DNA of 42,717 nt from an uncultured Ignavibacteriota bacterium (GTDB lineage Bacteria > Bacteroidota > Ignavibacteria > UBA10030 > UBA8401), in NCBI GenBank assembly GCA_903861125.1, contig CAIOTF010000027.1:1-42717 (forward strand), read 5' to 3'. Positions 17,603 to 25,800 of the stretch are shown here, one piece after another; position 1 is the first letter of the stretch; every line of letters begins with the position of its first letter. The notes below the pieces were generated by a model. The model searched no databases. It was not told the origin of the DNA and was given only the letters and a program-made list of their open reading frames with translations. A program made the translations under genes and the position numbers.

Positions 17603-17948
17603 TGTTAGTTCGGATGAAGCGGGACAGCGGCGCAATTCCATCTACGCATTGTTCGTTGAACTTGCGGAAGTGACCGACGCGCTCACCGAGAGAACGAACA
17701 ACGACGAGTACGATGAACTTCAGCATCTGGCTCAGCAGCGCGAGGAATGTGTCCGGCGCCTGTGCGAGCAGCATACCCTGGAGGAACAAAGCATGATGAT
17801 CTACGCGAATGATGATGAACATATGAAGGAGATCGTCGCCAGAGTGAAACACGGTTCCGAACGGATGCAGTTGGTTATGGAAGAAAAGAATAGTATGATT
17901 GTAACGGCATTGTCGAATTTACAGAAGCAGAAAATGTATCAACAATAG
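17586..17948 (+). CDS. Small helical protein, possible FliT-like chaperone
   Basis: A 120-residue, highly charged, apparently all-helical protein with heptad-like spacing (LQHLAQQREECVRRLCEQ near 46-63). Its size, composition and place after fliS, fliD and flaG resemble the FliD chaperone FliT, but no diagnostic motif is visible, so this is inference from context. It starts inside the end of flaG, with tandem ATG codons at 17586 and 17589; either could be used. Confidence 0.75.
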   Translation: MMLQHDVSSDEAGQRRNSIYALFVELAEVTDALTERTNNDEYDELQHLAQQREECVRRLCEQHTLEEQSMMIYANDDEHMKEIVARVKHGSERMQLVMEEKNSMIVTALSNLQKQKMYQQ

Positions 17949-17962
17949 AAGAGGAGAAGCAT

Positions 17963-18217
17963 ATGGATATTACAAAAGTTGCTCAGGCACAGATCCTTCA
18001 GGAACCGCTTCGGGTAAAACAGGAGAAGGAACGCGAAGAGCTGAACGGCAAGAAAGAAGATTCCGTTACGCTTTCTCCGGAAGCATTGGAGCGATTCAAA
18101 GCGGACGAAATAAAACGGACGGAAGCGATACAGCAGCGCATCGACTCCGGTTTTTATCTCAGTAAGGAAGTAACAGAAAAAGTTGCCGACGAAATGTTGC
18201 GCAAATTCTCACAATAA
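17963..18217 (+). CDS. FlgM-like anti-sigma-28 candidate
   Basis: An 84-residue protein. The pattern DSVTLSPEALERF followed by RTEAIQQRIDSGFYLSKEVTEKVADEMLRKF follows the FlgM layout: a short V.lS..a element, then R...i...I..G.Y.......A..ml. FlgM binds and inhibits sigma-28 until the hook is complete and is then exported. AGGAGAAG precedes the ATG at ideal spacing. A FlgM in the filament operon of a genome with sigma-28-like promoters makes sense, but similarity is to a weak motif only. FlgM proteins are usually 85-100 residues. Confidence 0.72.
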   Translation: MDITKVAQAQILQEPLRVKQEKEREELNGKKEDSVTLSPEALERFKADEIKRTEAIQQRIDSGFYLSKEVTEKVADEMLRKFSQ

Positions 18218-18238
18218 TTCAACCGTACCATACCGGCC

Positions 18239-18532
18239 ATGATCTCAGACGATGAAGTCCTCGTAAATGGAATGCATATCCAGCAGCGTATCAGCAACAT
18301 CAGTACGCTGCTGGATTCTCTTTCGGAACATCAGGAACGGCTCACGCTGTCGTTCGATGTGTATTGTTCACTCCTGAACTATACGATACTGATGAACGAT
18401 ACAAATCCAAACCAGGACCTGCTTCTTCAGGAATTGCTGCTGAAAGAAGATCTTCTCTTTGATACTGGCAGGCATCAGCTCTACATTGCCATCGATTTTT
18501 ATGCCTCACGTGATTCAATAACTATTTGCTGA
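18239..18532 (+). CDS. Unknown small protein in flagellar operon
   Basis: A 97-residue protein I do not recognise. It is acidic and Leu-rich, with a predicted coiled region (ISTLLDSLSEHQERLTLSF near 20-38 and LLLQELLLKEDLLF near 61-74). It begins 21 bp after the FlgM-like gene with no strong ribosome binding site. The FlgN export chaperone often follows flgM, but FlgN is usually longer and I see no specific motif. It ends convergent with a small minus-strand frame. Confidence 0.6.
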   Translation: MISDDEVLVNGMHIQQRISNISTLLDSLSEHQERLTLSFDVYCSLLNYTILMNDTNPNQDLLLQELLLKEDLLFDTGRHQLYIAIDFYASRDSITIC

Positions 18533-18681
18533 AGCGTAGACTGGAAAGGGGATGCATTATCCTCTTCCGATGCCGCAGCCGAACCTCCTGTTTCTTTCCG
18601 ATATTCGAACTTTTTCCCTTGCTGATCCAAACGTGAAAAAATGTGTTTTTTCCAATATTCTTTCAGAGTATATTCTCTCAT
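18499..18681 (-). CDS. Possible small protein, divergent from the NarL-type regulator
   Basis: A 60-codon ATG frame on the minus strand whose start is five bases from the start of the plus-strand regulator. The peptide is hydrophilic with an ordinary composition (MREYTLKEYWKKHIFSRLDQ...). It overlaps the 3' end of the preceding plus gene by 34 bp. No convincing ribosome binding site and no recognised family. It fills an otherwise gene-free 150-bp gap; it could be real or chance. Confidence 0.3.
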   Translation of the reverse strand: MREYTLKEYWKKHIFSRLDQQGKKFEYRKETGGSAAASEEDNASPFQSTLQQIVIESREA

Positions 18682-18685
18682 AAGA

Positions 18686-19351
18686 ATGATTACTCAGGAA
18701 AAAATATCTATTCTCATTGCCGATGATCACGATCTGGTCCGGCGCGGCCTTGTGCTGATCCTCGGTTTATTTCCGGAGTTCAAGATCGTCGGCGATGTGA
18801 AGGATGGCCGCGAAGCGGTCGATGCCGCCCTGCAACTGCGGCCGACAGTGATCATCATGGATCTGAACATGCCCAACCTTAACGGGATCGAAGCGACACG
18901 CATCATCAAGAAGCATGATCCGTCGGTGAAGATACTGATCGTTTCGGCATATCAGGATGACAGTTATGTGCTGCAGGTCTTTCGCGGCGGCGCCAACGGT
19001 TATCTGCTGAAATCGTCTTCGCTGGATCAGTTCAAAGATGGAATTCAGCATATACTTCAAGAGTATGCTTTTTATTGTCCGCATCTGGATAAACAAACGC
19101 TGCAGTCGGTCCTTCATCCCGCAGAACTATCGTCGCTGGATACTATTGAACACTTAACCGCCCGTGAGCGCGAGATCATCCAGTTAATTGCAGAATCAAA
19201 ATCGCATCAGGAAATTGCCGAAAAGCTCCATATCAGTGTACGCACCGTTGATACCCACCACGGCAATATTCTCAGAAAACTGAACATGCACGACACGGTC
19301 AGTCTGGTGACCTTTGCCATAAAAAACGGACTGGTCATTCTTTCCAAATAG
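18686..19351 (+). CDS. NarL/LuxR-type response regulator
   Basis: A 221-residue DNA-binding regulator. The receiver domain (about 7-125) has the acidic pair DD13-14, phospho-acceptor Asp59 in IIMDLNMP, and Lys109. The LuxR-type helix-turn-helix (about 156-215) reads LTAREREII...EIAEKLHIS.RTVDTH. I start it at 18686 because the receiver begins there; the longer frame from 18641 adds a hydrophobic stretch unlike the family. No kinase is directly adjacent in an operon; the nearest one is 355 bp downstream. Confidence 0.93.
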   Translation: MITQEKISILIADDHDLVRRGLVLILGLFPEFKIVGDVKDGREAVDAALQLRPTVIIMDLNMPNLNGIEATRIIKKHDPSVKILIVSAYQDDSYVLQVFRGGANGYLLKSSSLDQFKDGIQHILQEYAFYCPHLDKQTLQSVLHPAELSSLDTIEHLTAREREIIQLIAESKSHQEIAEKLHISVRTVDTHHGNILRKLNMHDTVSLVTFAIKNGLVILSK

Positions 19352-19706
19352 CGCGCCGCTCAACTGAACAATATTCCGCATTTAGCTCTCCACAGTAAGC
19401 GAGTCTTGCATATACACATCCGTTGCAGAACTTCAGTACGTGCGGTCCACGTGATTTAGCATCCACAAATCAGTTTATTCTATCGTTATTTTCAACGGTT
19501 CGGATATTCCGCTCAACAAATGCGTTGATATTCCTTTCACGCCTATATCTTATCCTGCAAACTGGATACAAAAACGTTATTCCGTCATGGTTTAATAAAT
19601 ACGTGAAATCACGTATTGTGTACAGTTGGCTAAATGTAATATCTTGGTTGCACAAACGCGTACAAGAATACGGTCATCAGAACATTATTAACCACAGTGC
19701 TGTCTT
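19352..19706. other. Gene-free stretch with an operator-like palindrome
   Basis: No convincing coding frame or known RNA. The main feature is the inverted repeat at 19599-19616. This stretch probably holds the promoter of the kinase/NtrC operon. Confidence 0.5.
19599..19616. promoter_or_regulatory. Perfect 8-bp palindrome (possible operator)
   Basis: ATACGTGA-AA-TCACGTAT is a perfect inverted repeat with a 2-bp centre, 91 bp before the histidine kinase start. The half-site core CACGTGA also occurs near 19449 in the same intergenic stretch. Possible binding site for a dimeric regulator, such as the NarL-type protein encoded just upstream; not testable from sequence alone. Confidence 0.4.
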
Positions 19707-21323
19707 ATGAAAAATCCTATCGAACCGTCAACAAAAGTTGCTGAATCACCGATGGTGATTCTCATCGTGGATGATATCCCGGAAAATCTGATCCTGCTGG
19801 AGGATGTCTTTGATGAACACAATCTCCGGTCGGTCTGCGCTGCGAACGGAGTTGAAGCGCTGAAAATGATGGAACATGAAAACGTTCATATCATCGTTTC
19901 GGATGCCATGATGCCGAAAATGGACGGATTTCAATTATGCAAGATCGTCAAAAATAATCCTGCAACTGCTGCCATTCCTTTCATCATTTATACAAGTGAC
20001 TATATCGACGAAGAGGATAAGGACCTGGCAAAAAATATCGGAGTGGACAAATACGTTTTGAAATCCGGCAACAGCCAGGACTTGGTGGATGTTGTGCTGC
20101 AGCTGATCCAAAAAACCTATCGCGATTCATCAAGAGGGGAACGGCAACCGGCGACGGAACCGACATCGCTGGATGAATATACATTCATCGAGCGCCATGA
20201 TAAGATTCTAATCAAGAAGCTGGAAGAGAAAATGATGAATCTTGAGGAATACTCCCTTCAGCTTCTTCATAAGAACGACGAACTGCACCGCTCGGAACTG
20301 CGGTATCGATTATTGTTCGAACACGCAAGCATTCCTATTTTTGTTCTGGATGCCAACGGTGAAGAACTGCTCGATGTCAATACGGAAGCGGTGAATCTGC
20401 TCGGCTATCAACACGACGAACTGCTTGCCATGAAAACACTTCCGTTTGCCGAGAGCGACATTCAGCCGGCACTGATTTTTGAACAGGATTTTTCTGGTGA
20501 GTTTACCGTCACATCGAAGGACGGTAAGATCATTTGTTTTGAAGCAACGGCAAGCCTTATCGACTTCGACAAGGAGAAGAGAATCCTACTTATTGCTCAC
20601 GACGTGACGGAAAAGAAAGTGATGTTGGAAAAAATATTCCAAACCGAAAAACTGTCGCTGCTCGGAACCGTTGCGGCCGGTATCGCTCACGAAGTGCGCA
20701 ATCCGCTGGCCGGAGTGAAATTAAATCTGCAGTTTCTCGAACAGAAATACGGCGAAGCGCATCCCGATATTGAAACGCTCCGTTTGGCCATTGAAGGAAC
20801 GAAGCATATCGAGAAGGTGATAGAGAATACGCTCAATATCGCCCGGACAACCGCTCCGGAGATCCATTACGATATGATCAACGATGTTCTCACCCAGTCC
20901 TTGAATCTGCTGATGCTCACCATTCATAAAAAACGGATCACGATCGAGAGTAATCTTACAAGCGATCTGCCGCATATCAAAATGGATTCGAAACAGATCA
21001 TGCAGGTTGTGCTCAACATTCTGCGGAACGCGATCGAAGCGACTCCGGAGAATGGCATTATTGTCATCAACAGTAATTTCGAACATCCGTACGATATTCA
21101 TACGTCGAGGATCATTGTAACGATCCGTGACAGCGGTGCGGGTATTTCCGCGGAATATTTAAAGAATGCATTTGAATTATTCCGCACCACCAAAAATGCC
21201 GGCACCGGTTTAGGTCTGGCACTGTCAAAACGGATTATGAATCAGCATAACGGAGAAATTAAAATCGGACCGGTTCCCGAAGGGGGAACGGAAGTGCAGC
21301 TATTATTTTTGCAAAAACAATAA
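19707..21323 (+). CDS. Hybrid histidine kinase (REC-PAS-HisKA-HATPase)
   Basis: A 538-residue soluble kinase. An N-terminal receiver (about 16-135) has Asp66 in VSDAMMP. A coiled linker and a PAS domain (about 195-300) follow. The HisKA domain has phospho-acceptor His328 in GIAHEVRNP, and the HATPase domain has the N-box (NILRNAIEAT), DSGAGI and GTGLGLA motifs. It lacks membrane segments, so it probably senses a cytoplasmic signal or is driven by another kinase through its receiver. It is 15 bp upstream of an NtrC-type regulator and is its likely partner; this resembles FlgS/FlgR-type pairs that control sigma-54 flagellar genes, but that link is inference. Confidence 0.92.
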   Translation: MKNPIEPSTKVAESPMVILIVDDIPENLILLEDVFDEHNLRSVCAANGVEALKMMEHENVHIIVSDAMMPKMDGFQLCKIVKNNPATAAIPFIIYTSDYIDEEDKDLAKNIGVDKYVLKSGNSQDLVDVVLQLIQKTYRDSSRGERQPATEPTSLDEYTFIERHDKILIKKLEEKMMNLEEYSLQLLHKNDELHRSELRYRLLFEHASIPIFVLDANGEELLDVNTEAVNLLGYQHDELLAMKTLPFAESDIQPALIFEQDFSGEFTVTSKDGKIICFEATASLIDFDKEKRILLIAHDVTEKKVMLEKIFQTEKLSLLGTVAAGIAHEVRNPLAGVKLNLQFLEQKYGEAHPDIETLRLAIEGTKHIEKVIENTLNIARTTAPEIHYDMINDVLTQSLNLLMLTIHKKRITIESNLTSDLPHIKMDSKQIMQVVLNILRNAIEATPENGIIVINSNFEHPYDIHTSRIIVTIRDSGAGISAEYLKNAFELFRTTKNAGTGLGLALSKRIMNQHNGEIKIGPVPEGGTEVQLLFLQKQ

Positions 21324-21338
21324 CCATCAGGAGAAGAT

Positions 21339-22757
21339 ATGACCAAAGGGAAAATATTGATAGCCGATGATGAGGAAATACTGACCTCATCGCTGAACAA
21401 AGTACTGTCCAGTCAGGGTTATTCGGTAACGGTGTGTAACCGCGGGGATCAGTTTATAACAACCACAGAGCAATTGAATCCGGACATGATCATGCTCGAT
21501 ATTTATTTCGGCGAACATAACGGTCTGCGGCTGCTCAAGCAATCCCGCGCTCAGGGAATTGATATACCGACCATCCTGATGACTGCCTTTGCCGAAATAT
21601 CGCTGGCGGTTGAGGCGATGAAGGAAGGGGCGTATGACTTTATTGTAAAGCCGTTCGATCTGAAACATCTTTCCATGATCATTGAAAAAACGCTGGAGCA
21701 TGCCCGTCTGAAAAACAAGGTCCGTCTTTTGGAACAGGAAGTTGCCGAACAGAAACCGAAACACGGCATTATCTGCAAAAGCGCGGTTATGAAACAATTG
21801 CTGACAACCGCCGAACGATTGGCATCGGGCGAAAATACGACCGTACTTCTTGAAGGGGAGAGCGGAACGGGAAAAGAATTGTTCGCCCGTTTTCTTCATC
21901 AGAAGAGCATCCGGTCGGACAAACCGTTCGTTACCATCAACTGCGGTGCGATTCCAAAGGATCTTGCTGAAAGTGAATTCTTCGGATATGAAAAAGGGGC
22001 ATTTACCGGCGCATCGGAACGGATGAAACAGGGAAAATTTGAACTTGCCAATGGCGGTACGCTGCTGCTGGATGAGGTGGGCGAACTTTCGCAGGATATG
22101 CAGGTGAAGTTGCTGCGCGTGCTTGAGGAACAGCGGTTCTACCGGCTGGGCGGGACAAAAGAGATCCACGTTGATGTGCGTATTATTGCCGCAACGAACA
22201 AGAACCTGCAACTGGAAGTGGAGAACGCACGTTTTCGCGAAGATCTGTACTACCGTTTAAATGTTGCCGTACTGCGGATGATGCCGCTGCGCGAACGGCG
22301 CGACGATATTCTGCTGATCGCAAATTCTTTCGTTCAGGAGTTCGCGTCGAAATTTCTTAAGAAAGTCAATTCGATAGCCCCCGAAGCGGAACAGATGCTG
22401 GAAGCGTATCACTGGAAAGGGAATGTGCGTGAACTTCGCAATGTGATCGAGCGGGTGGTTCTTCTTGCGGACGGAGAAGTACTGATGCCGGAACACTTTA
22501 AGTTTTTACAGCCGGCGCACGTCATCAGTAAAATGCAGAACGGCTGGACGGACAGCAAATTCTCACTCATCGTGCCGTCACAGGGCATTTCCATGAAAGA
22601 AGTTTTGCGCGATCTGATCCTGAAGACATTGTCCATCACAAACGGCAATCAGGTGCATGCGTCGAAAGTGCTCGGCATTACCAGATCGAAATTGCGGTAC
22701 CGTATGGAACAATTGGGGATTCACCCGGAACAACGCGGATATAAGATCAACGCATAA
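21339..22757 (+). CDS. NtrC-family sigma-54-dependent response regulator
   Basis: A 472-residue regulator of standard length. The receiver has Asp54 in IMLDIYFG. The AAA+ domain has Walker A GESGTGKE (173-180), the sigma-54 contact loop GAFTGA (220-225) and the GTLLLDEVGEL Walker B segment. The C-terminal Fis-like helix-turn-helix (about 430-465) reads NQVHASKVLGITRSKLRYRM. When phosphorylated, such proteins drive open-complex formation by RNA polymerase with sigma-54. AGGAGAAG precedes the ATG. The upstream kinase is its probable partner. Confidence 0.95.
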   Translation: MTKGKILIADDEEILTSSLNKVLSSQGYSVTVCNRGDQFITTTEQLNPDMIMLDIYFGEHNGLRLLKQSRAQGIDIPTILMTAFAEISLAVEAMKEGAYDFIVKPFDLKHLSMIIEKTLEHARLKNKVRLLEQEVAEQKPKHGIICKSAVMKQLLTTAERLASGENTTVLLEGESGTGKELFARFLHQKSIRSDKPFVTINCGAIPKDLAESEFFGYEKGAFTGASERMKQGKFELANGGTLLLDEVGELSQDMQVKLLRVLEEQRFYRLGGTKEIHVDVRIIAATNKNLQLEVENARFREDLYYRLNVAVLRMMPLRERRDDILLIANSFVQEFASKFLKKVNSIAPEAEQMLEAYHWKGNVRELRNVIERVVLLADGEVLMPEHFKFLQPAHVISKMQNGWTDSKFSLIVPSQGISMKEVLRDLILKTLSITNGNQVHASKVLGITRSKLRYRMEQLGIHPEQRGYKINA

Positions 22758-22811
22758 CCATGATACTGTACACATACCATCCTTTCGTTTAAACAGATTG
22801 AACGGCAGCAT

Positions 22812-25800
22812 ATGAAGATGTTCTCGTTTAACACATTGCGCTCTTCGGCCGGCAAACGGCTGTTCCTCTGGATCATCAGCATGCTGATGGTCTGTTTCAT
22901 GTCATACGTGGTCTTTCCAGTAATCATGATCAGCCTCATCAACCGTTTCGGTGAAAAGGAGCTTTTGATAGCGATCGTTCTTACGTCGATCTCCGTTAAT
23001 CTTGCGACCTCTTTGTTTTTACTGGTTCGAGCAAAATACTATATGCGGATGTCGCTGTGGATCCTGCTGGTGGCACCGAACCTGCTTCTGGCATTTACCA
23101 ATCTGTTGGAATTGTATGAACTGTTGTTCTCTGCCGATCTCTTGCTTGCCTATCCTGTTTCAGAACTGTCCGAATTTGTTGTCTCCCTCAGTTTGTTCTC
23201 CGGTGTGGTGTTGACCGCGCCGATCTTTGCATCGATAAGCAAAACATCGGAACAATTGAGAATGAACGAATTGAAATACCGCGGCATTTTCGAATCGTCG
23301 ACTGACGCTGTGATACTGCTCGATAATTCATCGCATTTGGTGCTTGATTGTAATCGGCAGACAGAAAAATTATTCGGATATCGCCATGAAGAAATGATCG
23401 GCAAAAATGCAATTGACCTTTCGGCGGAACAGGCAAGCACGGAGTTCACATTCCGGGAGAATATTTGCAACGTGCCTCTGCGGTATTTCAAACGGAAAGA
23501 CGGAACAACTTTTCCGGCAGAGATATCCGGTACGATCTTCTCGCAGGACCATAAAGAATATCGCGTAGGATTTATCCGTGACCTGTCAGAAAAACTGAAA
23601 CAAATGGAGAACCTTCAGCATAGCGAAGAACGCTTTCGTATCGCCATGGACGCACTGAACGGATATCTGTATGAGATCGATCTTGCTACCAATATGGCAT
23701 TTCGTTCCAATAATTTTGAAAAGGTTGTCGGGTACACCAATACGGAAGTTCCCGTCGATCTGAGCATTCAGAACAAACATATTCACCCTGATGACCGTGA
23801 GACCGTGCTGAAGGAACGGAATGAGGATCTCGCTTCCGCAAAGACCCAATTCGAACGGGAATACCGGATCCGGAAAAAGGATGGCTCGTATATTGTTGTG
23901 CAGGACCGGGGAAACATCATCCGTGATACAAAAGGGAATGCGGTGAAACTATTCGGTTCAATAGTGGATGTCACCACACAGCGTATGGCCGAACAGAAGG
24001 TCCGTGAAAGCGAGATCTATCTACGCGGGATTCTTGAATCGACGGACGATGGGATTATTGCCGTTGACAACAATGGTACATATATCAAATCAAACACACG
24101 GTTTGCCGAACTGTGGAATATTCCTCAAGAGATGATACAAGCTGGGGATAACAATGTGTTAATGGAGTATCTTCAGAATAAGGTAGTGAATCCGGCTGAA
24201 TTCCTTTCGTCCATTCAAATTATGTACAATTCTGTCAGTTCGGATTTTGATATCATCCATTTATTGGATGGAAGGATATTCGAACGCTTTACCACATCGC
24301 TGAATCTGAAGAATGATATTGTGGGCAGGGTATGGTCATTTAAGGATGTTACCGAACGAGAGAAGAATGAGACCTCCATTAAAAAGTACTATGGACTGCT
24401 GACATCACTTTTGGAAAATCTGCCGTTCGATTTTTGGGCAAGGGATGTCAACGGTGTCGGCATTATTCAAAGTGCAGCCGGGAAAAAACTTTGGGGCGAT
24501 ATCGTCCTGAACACTCCAGACGATCAGGCGATCGACGAAGAATTGCGGGCTATATGGAAAAACAACAATGCCCGTGCGTTCGCCGGCGAGGTTGTGCGGG
24601 GGGAAAAATCGTATGCGCTCACCGAAAGCAATGAAAGACGTGAATTTTTTGAAATGATTGCACCGTATTATATCGACCGTTCCATTGCAGGAGTTCTCGG
24701 CATCAATATCGATATCACGGAAAGCAAAGTGGCTGAAAAAAAACTGCGCGACAGCGAACGGCTTCTGAAACAATCGCAGCAGATTTCCAGAATCGGAAGT
24801 TATGTGCTGGATATTTCCACCGGTATTTGGCACGGTTCCGAAGAATTGGAAGAATTGTTCGGAATACTGGCTGATGATGACCATTCTGTTGAAGGATGGA
24901 CCTCTATAGTGCATCCCGAACACCGGCAGCAGATGGCGGACTATTTTCTTCACGAAGTGATCGAAAAGAAACACCGGTTCAACAAGGAGTACAAGATCCA
25001 AAAGAAGAACAACGGCGAAGTGCTATGGGTCAACGGAATCGGGGAATTGGAATATGATACCGCCGGCATTCCTGTACGGATGATCGGAACGATACAGGAT
25101 ATTACCGAACGGAAACTGTTCCAGGAAGAACTGAATGTGAGCGAAGAAAAATACCGCTTGCTGGTGGAAGGTTCGCCGGATGCAATTGAAATTTATGTCG
25201 ATGGAAAAGTTGTCTATGTCAACGAAGCAGCAATCCGGTTGATGCAGGCGCGCGATGCGGGATCCTTGATCGGGAAAAGCATTTTTGATTTTGTCCATCC
25301 CTCATCCCGTGAAATTGTCATCCGTCGCATGGAGCAAATGGCCGGCGAACGGGTGCCGCTGCCATATGCGGAAGAACAGTTCATCAGACTGGATGGTACT
25401 GCAGTTGATGTTGAAGTGAAAGCGATTCCGATACAATATCAGAATGCTCCAGGCATACAACTGATCATTCGCGATATCACCGAACGGAAGAAAGCGATCG
25501 CTGCAATTGGTGCAAGCGAGATGTTTGTGAAAGATATTCTCAATTCGCTCTCGGAAAGTATTGCAGTGCTGAATGAGGCCGGAACAGTTATTGAGGTGAA
25601 TACGGCATGGAAAGATTTCGGATCAAGCAATAATAATAAGGACTCTGCGTATGGTGTCGGGTCGAATTATCTTGAGGTATGCAAAAAAGCTGTTGCATTG
25701 TTCAGTGACGAATTTGCGCTGCAGGCTTTGAATGGAATAACAGACGTGGTCAACCGCAAAAAGTCCTCTTTTCAGATGGAATATCCGTGTCATTCGATTC

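Noticed and set aside
19423-19710. 95-codon plus-strand frame in the 355-bp gap before the kinase gene
   Set aside because: Unstructured composition, no binding site, spans the palindrome, and overlaps the kinase start.
21387-22211. 274-codon minus-strand frame opposite the NtrC-type gene
   Set aside because: Shadow frame; the plus-strand gene has full canonical motifs.
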